Below, piece after piece: positions 35,618-43,182 of a stretch of 47,560 nt of DNA. Source of the stretch: a virus. The stretch covers positions 1-47,560 of the IMG/VR virus record IMGVR_UViG_3300042400_001382. One strand, 5' to 3'. Every line of letters starts with the position of its first letter. The stretch's first letter is position 1. The notes under the pieces were generated by a model. That model was not told the DNA's origin. It made no database searches and saw nothing but the letters and a program-made list of their open reading frames with translations. Both the position numbers and the translations under genes were made by a program.

Positions 35618-37486
35618 ATGACAAAACACATACAACAAACATATAAAGTTCTTGATGAAATAGAACACGTAAGAGCTCGCACTGGAATGTATTGCGGGTC
35701 TACTTCAATCCAAACAAGCCAAGAATGGGTTTATAATACTCAATCTAAAAATATGGAAAAGCGGGATATTTCATATATTCCCGCTTTTATTAAAATCTTT
35801 TCTGAAATTCTTGATAATTCTATTGACGAAGGAAAAAGAGCGCCTGATGTATTAAATCAAATTAAAGTAGATATTACATTCGATGAAATTTCTATTCAGG
35901 ATAATGGTCGAGGTATTCCCGTAGAAATTCATGATCAAACTGGAACATATATTGCAGAAACAGTTTTTTCTAATTTGCGCGCAGGTTCCAATTTTAATGA
36001 TGATGAAGATCAATCATTAATTGGTACTAATGGTGTTGGTTCAACATTAACTAATGTTCTTTCTACAAATTTTAAAATTGAATCTTGCGACGGTAAGAAA
36101 AAATTAACTCAAGATTTCTGGAATGGAATGCGAGAGCGTTCAGAACCTAAGATTAAAGAATATTCTAAAAATGGAACTAAAATTACATTCACGCCAGATT
36201 ATGAATTCTTTAAGTTAACAGGTTTAGATGCAGACCATATTTGTAAAATACAAAAGAAAGTGCTTGATGCTGCTGCAAATAATTTAAATATTAAATTTTA
36301 TTTTAATGGCGAATTAATTAAATTTAAATCATTTGATGATTATATTTCGTTATATTCTACTGAGTATTACACAGATAATACTGATGATTGGAAAGTTGGT
36401 ATCAGTTCTTCGGATGGATTTGAGCAAATTTCTTTTATCAATTCGGTAGAAACTTATCAAGGTGGAACTCATGTCAATTATGTTGTTGATCAAATCACCA
36501 CTAAACTTCGTGAACACTTTAAGAAAAAACATAAAGTGGATGTAAAACCTAGTGATATTAAAAATCATTTTAGAGTTTATATTGCTGGTACAGTAAATCG
36601 ACCAAGGTTTTCTAGTCAAACAAAAGAAAATATGATTAGTTTGCCAACCGAATGGAAAACTTCCTGGAGCGTTAGCGATAAATTTATTAAAAATATTCTT
36701 AAATCGGAGATTATTCAGTCTATTTTAGATTGGGTTCAGGCTAAAGAACGTGCTGCTGAAGCTGCTGAATTGCGTAAAGCTAATAAAAATTTAGATAAAG
36801 CAGATCCACGTAGAGTTGAAAAGTTCCATGATGCATCTACCAAACAACGTAATGAAGCAATGTTATTTTTAGCAGAAGGAGATTCAGCGTTATCTGGTCT
36901 GTTATCAGGTAGAGATCCTAAGACAATGGCAGCATTTCCGTTAAGAGGAAAACCTATCAATGTTTATCCTATGGAATTAAAAGATATTCTTGAAAATAAA
37001 GAATTCAAAAATATTATGACAATTACCGGATTACAATTTGGTATTCAAGTTAAATCTGTTGAAGATATTCGTTTTGGTAAAATTGTATTATCAACTGACC
37101 AAGATTTAGATGGATTTGGTATTCGTGCTTTACTGTTAAATGCGTTTTACAAATTCTGGCCAGAGTTATTCTCGTTGGGAGTTATTCATATTTTAAATAC
37201 ACCGATTGTTAAAGTTAAGTATAAAAAAGATACTTTAAGTTTTTATGATTTAAGTGTATTTGAACGATGGAAAGAACAACATGTTGGTGAGAAATATGAT
37301 TCCAAATATTATAAAGGATTAGGAACTTCTTCTAGTAAAGAGTGGAAAGAATATTTATCTGATTTAAGTAATAATTTGGAAAAAGTTACAACAGAATTTG
37401 GTGATAGTGATATTTTCAAGTTACAGTTTTCGAAAGAAATTGGTAGCACAGATAAACGTAAAGAATGGTTGGGGATCGAAGGATGA
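35618..37486 (+). CDS. 39: Type II DNA topoisomerase large subunit (fused gp39-gp60)
   Basis: This 622-residue protein has the GHKL ATPase motifs EILDNSIDEG, DNGRGIP and GTNGVGSTLTNV in the first third, a transducer domain, and Toprim residues in LAEGDSALSGL and STDQDLDGFGIR. T4 splits this subunit into gp39 (516 residues) and gp60 with a 50-nucleotide bypass. Here one unbroken frame covers both, as in many other T4-like phages. With gp52 it relaxes and decatenates phage DNA at replication forks. No ribosome site precedes the ATG, but homology begins right after it (YKVLDEIEHVRARTGMY), so the start is secure. Confidence 0.95.
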   Translation: MTKHIQQTYKVLDEIEHVRARTGMYCGSTSIQTSQEWVYNTQSKNMEKRDISYIPAFIKIFSEILDNSIDEGKRAPDVLNQIKVDITFDEISIQDNGRGIPVEIHDQTGTYIAETVFSNLRAGSNFNDDEDQSLIGTNGVGSTLTNVLSTNFKIESCDGKKKLTQDFWNGMRERSEPKIKEYSKNGTKITFTPDYEFFKLTGLDADHICKIQKKVLDAAANNLNIKFYFNGELIKFKSFDDYISLYSTEYYTDNTDDWKVGISSSDGFEQISFINSVETYQGGTHVNYVVDQITTKLREHFKKKHKVDVKPSDIKNHFRVYIAGTVNRPRFSSQTKENMISLPTEWKTSWSVSDKFIKNILKSEIIQSILDWVQAKERAAEAAELRKANKNLDKADPRRVEKFHDASTKQRNEAMLFLAEGDSALSGLLSGRDPKTMAAFPLRGKPINVYPMELKDILENKEFKNIMTITGLQFGIQVKSVEDIRFGKIVLSTDQDLDGFGIRALLLNAFYKFWPELFSLGVIHILNTPIVKVKYKKDTLSFYDLSVFERWKEQHVGEKYDSKYYKGLGTSSSKEWKEYLSDLSNNLEKVTTEFGDSDIFKLQFSKEIGSTDKRKEWLGIEG

Positions 37487-37704
37487 GTATAATAACGCAT
37501 GCAGAATTAATTTATGATGAAGGTACATATGAACCTAAACTTAAATTTTCAGGAGAAATTCCTTTAGAGAGGATTCATTATATGGGTGATTTACCTCTTG
37601 GAATTACTGACGAAGATTTTGATCGAGCTATTGGTGAATTGTTAATGAAAGATATGCGAGATTATCTTAAACCAGAAAAACCTGATTACCAAACATGGGA
37701 ATAG
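37483..37704 (+). CDS. Small unknown protein between topoisomerase subunits
   Basis: The ATG overlaps the stop of the large subunit (GGATGA), with GAAGG immediately upstream. The longer frame from 37465 starts inside the conserved C-terminus and is not used. The 73-residue product MSIITHAELIYDEGTYEPKL ... MKDMRDYLKPEKPDYQTWE is acidic, with no recognised domain. Translational coupling on both sides suggests a link to topoisomerase or replication, but function is unknown. Confidence 0.7.
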   Translation: MSIITHAELIYDEGTYEPKLKFSGEIPLERIHYMGDLPLGITDEDFDRAIGELLMKDMRDYLKPEKPDYQTWE

Positions 37705-37705
37705 T

Positions 37706-39013
37706 ATGAAAGAAATTACAATTGATAGATTATTTCAGGAACAATATCGTCCATATGCCAACTACGACAATGAGCGTTCATTACCAAATTTAATTGATGG
37801 ATTAAAAATTACTCAACGTAAAGTTTTGTATACTTGTTTGTTGAAAAATACAACAAGTGAAATGAAAGTCGCTCAATTAGCGTCCTCAGTTGCGTTTGAG
37901 ACGCATTATCATCATGGTGAAGCGGGTATCGGTGGCGTAATTTGTAACCTTGCACAGGATTTTGTTGGATCTAATAGTTTAAATTGGCTGGAACCTATTG
38001 GTCAGTTTGGTTCTAGATTAAGTCCAATTCCAGCAGCTCATCGTTATATTTTTACAAAATTGTCTAATAATTTTAGAAAGTATTTTCGTAAAGAAGATGA
38101 TATTATTTTGGAGCATTTATACGAAGACGACTATAAAATTGAACCCAATTTTTTTATTCCAGTCCTCCCTGGAGTCCTGTTAAACAGTACCCAGGGGATT
38201 GGTACAGGATTTGCTTCTACGATTCTCTCTCGCGATCCACAGGAACTCTCGTTCTATATTAAAAATAAGATGTCTGGTGGAATTCAAAATTATACATTAT
38301 TGCCTTATTTTTCTGGATTCAAAGGTTCGGTTGAACGAGTTGAAGAAAACAAGTATAAAATTAGTGGCTGTATTGAGAGAGTTAGTGCTACTCAAATTAA
38401 AATTACTGAATTACCAGTTGGCATGTATCTTGATGATATTAAAAAACAATTAAATAAATTAATTGAATCTGATTCTATTAAAGATTATGAAGATAATTCT
38501 ACAGAAGAAAATTTTGACATAGATGTGTACTACCAACGGGGAATATTAAATAATTTGCTTGACGAAACCTTACTTGATAGGTTAAAATTAACTACAACAG
38601 TAACGGAAAATTTAACTTGTTGGTTACCGACTGGTAAGTTACGAAAATTTAGTTCTGTTGTTGATATTATTGATTATTTTATTGAGTGGCGTTTAAGTAA
38701 ATATTCAGAACGTATTTCTAGATTACTTGATGTTTTAAATGATGATGTTAAAAGTTTAAATGAGCGAATTAGATTTATTAATTTTTATTTAGAAAATGTT
38801 ATTTTGTTTAAAAATGCATCAAAACTTGAGTTAATTTCAATTTTAGACGAAAATAATTTTGATGATAAATTATTAGATATGAAAATTTGGAATTTAACTG
38901 GAGATCGTATTAAAGAATTGGAAAAACAAGTAAAAGATTTAAATTCTAAGAAAAAAGAGTTACAAAAAACAACTAATGTACAACTATATTCAAAAGAACT
39001 GGAGACACTATGA
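37706..39013 (+). CDS. 52: Type II DNA topoisomerase medium subunit gp52
   Basis: This 435-residue protein (T4 gp52 is 442) begins with RPYANYDNERSLPNLIDGLK, then QRKVLYTCL and THYHHGEAGIGGVICNLAQD. The catalytic tyrosine lies in AAHRYIFTKLS (Tyr114). The C-terminus forms a coiled coil. The subunit cleaves and rejoins DNA together with the large subunit. It follows the 73-residue gene by one base and overlaps the next gene by four (ATGA). Confidence 0.95.
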   Translation: MKEITIDRLFQEQYRPYANYDNERSLPNLIDGLKITQRKVLYTCLLKNTTSEMKVAQLASSVAFETHYHHGEAGIGGVICNLAQDFVGSNSLNWLEPIGQFGSRLSPIPAAHRYIFTKLSNNFRKYFRKEDDIILEHLYEDDYKIEPNFFIPVLPGVLLNSTQGIGTGFASTILSRDPQELSFYIKNKMSGGIQNYTLLPYFSGFKGSVERVEENKYKISGCIERVSATQIKITELPVGMYLDDIKKQLNKLIESDSIKDYEDNSTEENFDIDVYYQRGILNNLLDETLLDRLKLTTTVTENLTCWLPTGKLRKFSSVVDIIDYFIEWRLSKYSERISRLLDVLNDDVKSLNERIRFINFYLENVILFKNASKLELISILDENNFDDKLLDMKIWNLTGDRIKELEKQVKDLNSKKKELQKTTNVQLYSKELETL

Positions 39014-39198
39014 GTGTAAATTTAACTGAACAAGAATTAAAAGAATTAAAATCAAGATTTTCTAGTTTTGTCATTAATGAAATGGTAGAAAACGATGTTA
39101 TTGTGCATACATTATCTACAGGTAAAATTGTAAAAGGTAATGTAACAGTAGAAGGTGTGTTACAAATTAAATCTGTATCTAATTTTTTGTGCGGATAA
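39010..39198 (+). CDS. Small hypothetical protein (62 aa)
   Basis: MSVNLTEQELKELKSRFSSF ... VEGVLQIKSVSNFLCG starts in the ATGA overlap with the gp52 stop. A helical N-terminus precedes a short beta region with an HTLSTGKIVKGNV pattern. It stands between gene 52 and RNase H in a coupled string. I do not recognise it. Confidence 0.6.
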   Translation: MSVNLTEQELKELKSRFSSFVINEMVENDVIVHTLSTGKIVKGNVTVEGVLQIKSVSNFLCG

Positions 39199-39213
39199 AT
39201 TAAAGAGAATATT

Positions 39214-40065
39214 ATGAATTATTTAATTATAGATTTAAATCAAGTTGTAATTAGTGGATTGCAATCTCAAGTTAAATCTAACAAAATAAATGTTTTGAAT
39301 AAAGATTTATGTAGACATTTAGTTCTTAATTCAATTAGAGCTATTGTCTACAAATTTAAACGAGATTATCCTAATGTAATTATTGCAGCAGATTCTAGAA
39401 AATATTGGAGAAAAGAAGTATTTCCTTTCTACAAAGCAGGTAGAAAAAAAGCTCGCGAAAAATCAACACTAGATTGGACTTTAATTTTTGAAGTTTTGGA
39501 TGAAGTTCGTACTGATTTAATTAATATTTTTCCTTATAAAGTTATTTTAGTTGATAGAGCTGAGGCTGACGATATTATTGGTACTCTTGTTCCTAGGTTA
39601 TCTGCTCACGGTAATGTTTTAATTGCTAGTTCGGATGGAGACTTTAAACAATTACACAAATATGGTAATGTTAAACAGTACAATCCTATGTTGGGAATAT
39701 ATGTTACTTCGCCTAATCCAGAATTAGAATTAAAAGAAAAAATCTTAACAGGTGATAGTGGAGATGGTATCCCTTCTTGTTTGTCTAATGATAATGTTTT
39801 GGTGGAAGGTATCAGGCAAAAGCCATTAACGGCTAAGAAAAAAGCTGAATTGTTATCGCAAGATTTAAATAATCCTGATATTGAGTTTTATAGAAATATT
39901 CAACGTAATAAATTGTTAATTGATTTGACTATGACCCCGCAGGATATTAAAGATAAAATTGTTGAGGAATTGGAATCTGACCAAACTGGTTCTAAACAAT
40001 TGGTAATGAAGTATTTTATTGAAAAAAGGTTAAATAGATTATTGGAGTGTATTGATGAATTTTAA
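39214..40065 (+). CDS. rnh: RNase H / 5'-3' exonuclease (FEN family)
   Basis: This 283-residue protein (T4 RNase H is 305) has the metal-binding carboxylates of the FEN fold: IIDLNQ at the N-terminus, IIAADSRKYWRKEVFPFYKA, DRAEADDIIG, SSDGDFKQL and TGDSGDGIPS. The insertion FVEG-type loop (here NVLVEGIRQKPLTAKKKAEL) is typical of T4-like enzymes. It removes RNA primers from lagging-strand fragments and works with gp32 and the clamp. AAAGAGAATATT precedes the ATG. Its last codons overlap the next small gene. Confidence 0.93.
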   Translation: MNYLIIDLNQVVISGLQSQVKSNKINVLNKDLCRHLVLNSIRAIVYKFKRDYPNVIIAADSRKYWRKEVFPFYKAGRKKAREKSTLDWTLIFEVLDEVRTDLINIFPYKVILVDRAEADDIIGTLVPRLSAHGNVLIASSDGDFKQLHKYGNVKQYNPMLGIYVTSPNPELELKEKILTGDSGDGIPSCLSNDNVLVEGIRQKPLTAKKKAELLSQDLNNPDIEFYRNIQRNKLLIDLTMTPQDIKDKIVEELESDQTGSKQLVMKYFIEKRLNRLLECIDEF

Positions 40066-40207
40066 TGACATTGAATTAGAAGAAACAATTGGTGATATTA
40101 TAGATAATGTTGCTGATATATTTGGTACTGTAGATGCTTCTTTAGTGGAAAAATTGCGCGATATTGCTCTTGAATTTGCGTCTGATTTTGATCGCGATTA
40201 TTATTAA
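40055..40207 (+). CDS. Small acidic protein (50 aa)
   Basis: An ATG 11 bases before the RNase H stop opens MNFNDIELEETIGDIIDNVA ... FASDFDRDYY (50 residues). GGAGTG lies upstream inside the RNase H gene. The product is strongly acidic and helical. It converges with the HNH gene, with the stops overlapping by four bases. Function unknown. Confidence 0.6.
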   Translation: MNFNDIELEETIGDIIDNVADIFGTVDASLVEKLRDIALEFASDFDRDYY

Positions 40208-40527
40208 TTTTTATAATAATTACAAAATAATTGTATCTCTTTATCTGTGAGATCATTTTTAGCTCGATTGGCTTTGACTGAAATAATTTCTATGTTATCT
40301 ATTTCATATCCTTTCGAGCTATCTATTCTATCGAAACTATAACTATCGTCTTGTGCTGCTCCACGATGCCATTTTAAAGGTATTCCCAACACAGGACATG
40401 TTATAGGAAAACTTAAATTATTTAACTCTGGAATTGTTAGGGTAAACTCTATTTTTCTACGTTTAGCAGATTGTTTAAGTCTTTGATAAATTTCCCGAAT
40501 TTCTGGCGGTTTTATTCTACAATTCAT
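40204..40527 (-). CDS. Small HNH endonuclease
   Basis: This 107-residue protein shows the compact phage HNH pattern CPVLGIPLKW ... SYSFDRIDSSKGYEIDNI ... ANRAKND, with a basic N-terminal helix (IYQRLKQSAKRRKIEF). A single cysteine replaces the usual pair in part of the zinc site, so activity is uncertain. It is opposite in strand to its neighbours and lies between RNase H and small early genes, like the other HNH gene near the topoisomerase. A homing or recombination role is inferred. Confidence 0.75.
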   Translation of the reverse strand: MNCRIKPPEIREIYQRLKQSAKRRKIEFTLTIPELNNLSFPITCPVLGIPLKWHRGAAQDDSYSFDRIDSSKGYEIDNIEIISVKANRAKNDLTDKEIQLFCNYYKN

Positions 40528-40539
40528 ATATTATTTTTT

Positions 40540-40728
40540 ATGTACATATTAGTATTAATTATATCTCTTAAATCTCAATTTAATCATGCATTAGATATTA
40601 AATATCAAGATAATCTTTCTTCTGAACGAATATGTCACGATTTAGCCGAAGAAACTATTACTGGATTAAAATCTTATAACAAAGATGTTGAGACTAAATA
40701 TTTTTGTAAATTAAATGCAACTAGATAA
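40540..40728 (+). CDS. Small protein with N-terminal hydrophobic segment
   Basis: The likely start is the ATG at 40540 (MYILVLIISLKSQFNHALDI). A longer frame from 40471 would run through the divergent HNH start. The 62-residue product has a short hydrophobic N-terminus that could be an anchor or a signal, then a polar region with two cysteines (ERICHDLAEETI, KYFCKL). Function unknown, and the ribosome site is weak. Confidence 0.45.
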   Translation: MYILVLIISLKSQFNHALDIKYQDNLSSERICHDLAEETITGLKSYNKDVETKYFCKLNATR

Positions 40729-40737
40729 GGAATTCCA

Positions 40738-41115
40738 TTGATAGATTATTTAAAAGATGTATATAAAGAAGATGAACATGATGGATTTATTTTTGTATTA
40801 GATAATGACGAAATGTTAGATATTTCAGCATTTACCTATAAAGACCCTTCTCCTCCAATTGAGATGCATGAATCCCTTGGTTATAAGTATCATATTATAA
40901 CATATAGAGAAACTGTTGATGGTGATATTGTTGAACCTGATATGTTTGAAGCTATTTTAGGTAATCCTTGGTATTATTCATCAAATTTAATTAAAATGGG
41001 TTTTTTTGGTACTATATGTAAAAAAACTGTAACATCATTTCAAACTGTAAATGCTATGTTTCAAGATTTAGTTAAAACTGTAAATGATCAGGAATTCAAT
41101 GAACAAACAAATTGA
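40738..41115 (+). CDS. Hypothetical acidic protein with TTG start
   Basis: No ATG fits the start of this frame. A TTG at 40738 has AAGGAATTCCA directly upstream and gives 125 residues, MIDYLKDVYKEDEHDGFIFV ... NDQEFNEQTN. The protein is acidic with mixed alpha/beta pattern and no recognised domain. It overlaps the next gene by 17 bases. Regulation may rely on the weak TTG start. Function unknown. Confidence 0.6.
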   Translation: MIDYLKDVYKEDEHDGFIFVLDNDEMLDISAFTYKDPSPPIEMHESLGYKYHIITYRETVDGDIVEPDMFEAILGNPWYYSSNLIKMGFFGTICKKTVTSFQTVNAMFQDLVKTVNDQEFNEQTN

Positions 41116-41341
41116 TAAATTACTAGAAGAATATTTCCCATCAGATAAAATTAAAGCAGAAAGTTTAATTCGAGTATTTGCTGTTGGGTTAACAAAAGAA
41201 ATGGAAAGATATGCCGAGAGTCAATATAGAAAATATAAATCTAGTACGAGTCAAACTGTACGTAGTGACCCTTGGGTGTTAGGTACAAGCGAAGGTTCTG
41301 ATCATTGTGTAGAAATTATTAAAAAAATGCTTGACGAATAA
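41099..41341 (+). CDS. Hypothetical protein (80 aa)
   Basis: The ATG at 41099 is preceded by AGGAATTCA, nearly the same leader as the previous gene. An upstream frame extension from 41084 has no ribosome site. The product MNKQIDKLLEEYFPSDKIKA ... DHCVEIIKKMLDE is helical and charged. Function unknown. The end of the gene carries the -35 of the next promoter. Confidence 0.6.
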   Translation: MNKQIDKLLEEYFPSDKIKAESLIRVFAVGLTKEMERYAESQYRKYKSSTSQTVRSDPWVLGTSEGSDHCVEIIKKMLDE

Positions 41342-41359
41342 GATGGATTAGGTTAAACT
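41331..41359 (+). promoter_or_regulatory. Possible sigma70-type promoter
   Basis: TTGACG (41331-41336), 17 bases and TAAACT (41354-41359) lie before the gene at 41392. The -35 has the shared GCTTGAC core but the -10 is weak. Confidence 0.5.
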
Positions 41360-41391
41360 ATTGTTATGTTAATAGAAGAGGAAATTATATA

Positions 41392-41760
41392 ATGTGTAAA
41401 ATTAAATTTGTGGAAGTATCGCAAATTATGGAAGATGGTAGAGCTGTTGGGATGCAATATCGCGATAATTGGATGGTTGTTACTAATTATAAAGATGTTG
41501 ATGAAGCATTTTTAAATTTTAAATATGTAATTAATACAGTTGTAACTGATAATCAATCAATTATTTTGTGTCGAGATGATGTTAAACGTTTTTGTAAAGC
41601 TATACAAACAAATATCGGTGATTGTGGTTCTAAAAAAACTATTTTTGGTAAATTAAAAGAGTTTCTATATAACAATTATGAAGTAAAGCGTATTATTATG
41701 AATCCAAGAACTCTAGAATATTATCCTCAAAATAAAGCATTTATTATTAATAAATTATGA
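41392..41760 (+). CDS. Hypothetical protein (122 aa)
   Basis: AGAGGAAATTATATA precedes the ATG. The 122-residue protein MCKIKFVEVSQIMEDGRAVG ... YYPQNKAFIINKL has mixed alpha/beta character, with FCKAIQTNIGDCGSKKTIFG in the middle. No domain recognised. Its stop overlaps the next start (ATGA). It belongs to the early-type small-gene string. Confidence 0.6.
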   Translation: MCKIKFVEVSQIMEDGRAVGMQYRDNWMVVTNYKDVDEAFLNFKYVINTVVTDNQSIILCRDDVKRFCKAIQTNIGDCGSKKTIFGKLKEFLYNNYEVKRIIMNPRTLEYYPQNKAFIINKL

Positions 41761-42020
41761 AACCGATTTATTGGGTAGAAGTATTAGAGCGAGAATATGG
41801 TAGTTTAAATTCACATAAAGTTATCCAAGAATATCCATTTCCGGATGTTGAATTTGAACCCTTTGGATTTGATTTAGCATTATTTGAGCAACAAATATTT
41901 AAAATTGAAGATAAATTAACTAGATTTGCTACGCATAGGAGATTTAGGTTTATCGTTGACATATGGCATCCTAAAAACTATTTTAGGGTAGTTATTAAAC
42001 CATGGAAATATAAAAAGTGA
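41757..42020 (+). CDS. Hypothetical protein (87 aa)
   Basis: MKPIYWVEVLEREYGSLNSH ... YFRVVIKPWKYKK begins in the ATGA overlap with the previous stop. It is rich in aromatic residues and has alternating strands. A small ferredoxin-like fold is possible but not shown. Function unknown. Confidence 0.6.
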   Translation: MKPIYWVEVLEREYGSLNSHKVIQEYPFPDVEFEPFGFDLALFEQQIFKIEDKLTRFATHRRFRFIVDIWHPKNYFRVVIKPWKYKK

Positions 42021-42026
42021 GGAATA

Positions 42027-42206
42027 ATGGCAACAATTTCAAAAGCAAGTAGAAAAGCAAATCCAATGAAAACACGAAATGAGCGTGTTCGATTAGGTAA
42101 CTATTCTACTGCAACATTGCGCGAAATGGTTGAAAAAGCTAGTTCAAAAAAGCAAAAACATAAAATTGAAAATCGTATTAAATACAACGTTAAAAGAGGT
42201 GTATAA
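42027..42206 (+). CDS. Small basic protein (59 aa)
   Basis: An ATG with GTGAGGAATA upstream opens MATISKASRKANPMKTRNER ... KIENRIKYNVKRGV (59 residues), strongly basic, so possibly a nucleic-acid or polymerase-binding peptide. The next gene starts in the same TAATG. Function unknown. Confidence 0.55.
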   Translation: MATISKASRKANPMKTRNERVRLGNYSTATLREMVEKASSKKQKHKIENRIKYNVKRGV

Positions 42207-42355
42207 TGAGTGGTGTTGAAGTTAAAAAATGTAGTTGTTCAGGAACTCCTGCTGCTGAATTCCAGGATAAACAGTATGGAAAAGGTATGAGAGTAATGAA
42301 TCAAGACGCTAAAAAAGGTTATTCTTGTACTGTTTGTGGAACTAAACACAAATAA
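42206..42355 (+). CDS. Small zinc-ribbon-like protein (49 aa)
   Basis: MSGVEVKKCSCSGTPAAEFQ ... YSCTVCGTKHK carries C-x-C and C-x-x-C pairs about 30 residues apart, consistent with a small zinc ribbon. The ATG overlaps the previous stop. It is the last gene of this rightward string. A hairpin that may act as terminator lies just downstream. Confidence 0.6.
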   Translation: MSGVEVKKCSCSGTPAAEFQDKQYGKGMRVMNQDAKKGYSCTVCGTKHK

Positions 42356-42556
42356 TTAATTAAAGATATATCCTAATCCTAATATAAGAAGCCAGAAAAG
42401 AAACTGATTTACAGTTATTTCTACTGGCTTCTCTTTTCTTGTTGATCGAGTTGTGCTCGATTTTGTTCTTTGTTTTCTTGGATTAAATGCAGAATATCGA
42501 TCTCGATAAAATTTCTTTGTAGGGTTTTTTCTGTATTTTTTCCCAAAATTACTCAT
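42356..42556 (-). CDS. Small basic protein with C-terminal membrane segment
   Basis: This 66-residue protein has a very basic N-terminal part (FGKKYRKNPTKKFYRDRYSA) and one C-terminal membrane helix (FLFWLLILGLGYIF), so it is likely tail-anchored with a charged cytoplasmic face. The ATG overlaps the preceding stop (TAATG). It is last in a leftward trio with a holin-like gene, which suggests a lysis or membrane role, but this is inference. Confidence 0.55.
   Translation of the reverse strand: MSNFGKKYRKNPTKKFYRDRYSAFNPRKQRTKSSTTRSTRKEKPVEITVNQFLFWLLILGLGYIFN
42387..42432 (+). terminator. Possible rightward terminator embedded in the opposite-strand gene
   Basis: AGAAGCCAG (42387-42395) and CTGGCTTCT (42424-42432) pair, with an inner AACTG/CAGTT stem. 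CTTTTCTT follows on the plus strand. It lies 32 bases after the last rightward gene. The T-run is interrupted. Confidence 0.4.
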
Positions 42557-42852
42557 TATTTTTTCGCAGCTTTTGCAACGTTTTTAGCAACTTTTGCAAC
42601 TGATGTGGATCCTTCAGATTCTGCTACTTCACCTAATGTTTCAGCTACAACGCCAACAACATTATCTGTGTCAGCTAATTCTTGTCCTATTTTAACAGCT
42701 GCAGCTCCAGCTTTTTCTGTTAAAGGAACTAATTCTTCATTTCCTGTTATAATTTGTACAGTTGTTGCGGCTTTTGTTAAAAATGGTGCAAATTTACCAA
42801 GACCAACAAATCCCATTTTAATTTTTGATAATATATTTGTTAAAAAATTCAT
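42556..42852 (-). CDS. Ala/Val-rich small protein (98 aa)
   Basis: AAAAGGAGTATGAA precedes the ATG. The 98-residue product (MNFLTNILSKIKMGFVGLGK ... SVAKVAKNVAKAAKK) is rich in Ala, Val and Lys. It has amphipathic helices and no clear transmembrane segment. The Lys/Ala-rich C-terminus could contact membrane or DNA. It stands between the holin-like gene and the small anchored protein in one leftward unit. Not recognised. Confidence 0.55.
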   Translation of the reverse strand: MNFLTNILSKIKMGFVGLGKFAPFLTKAATTVQIITGNEELVPLTEKAGAAAVKIGQELADTDNVVGVVAETLGEVAESEGSTSVAKVAKNVAKAAKK

Positions 42853-42872
42853 TTCATACTCCTTTTAGTTAT

Positions 42873-43082
42873 TTAAAATTTAATATCAGTTTCTGGTGCA
42901 GCTTCTTTAAAAAATACTCCAAGGATACCGAATACAACAGCAGCACCGTTCATTGCTGTATTCCATTGTTCATCAGGGATTTGTTGGCCAACTAACGCGA
43001 ATAATGCAGCTAAAGATGCGTGTGTACTTGGTTCTCTTAACCTTTTAAATACATATAACAATTTTCCTATTATGTTCCCCAT
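42873..43082 (-). CDS. Holin-like small membrane protein
   Basis: This 69-residue protein has the pattern LREPSTHASLAALFALVGQQ, a short polar loop (PDEQWNTAM), then NGAAVVFGILGVFFKEA. A short basic N-terminus, two membrane segments and the REPST..(S/G)LAAL motif resemble small phage holins. AATAGGAGATTTTT precedes the ATG. If it is the holin, it would time access of muralytic enzymes to the wall. It lies away from the hydrolase gene (29618-30109), so the lysis functions are split. Confidence 0.6.
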   Translation of the reverse strand: MGNIIGKLLYVFKRLREPSTHASLAALFALVGQQIPDEQWNTAMNGAAVVFGILGVFFKEAAPETDIKF

Positions 43083-43121
43083 AAAAATCTCCTATTTTTA
43101 TTTGTATTTAGTAAAAATAGC

Positions 43122-43150
43122 TTGACTAAATCGAACTTGTACGGTATAAT
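43122..43150 (+). promoter_or_regulatory. Strong sigma70-type promoter of the pmoC unit
   Basis: TTGACT (43122-43127), exactly 17 bases and TATAAT (43145-43150) form a near-perfect promoter. The -35 again has GCTTGAC. Transcription starting near 43157 would cover three small genes and pmoC. Confidence 0.85.
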
Positions 43151-43182
43151 AAATAAGAGGAAACTAAAATTTGAGGCATAAT

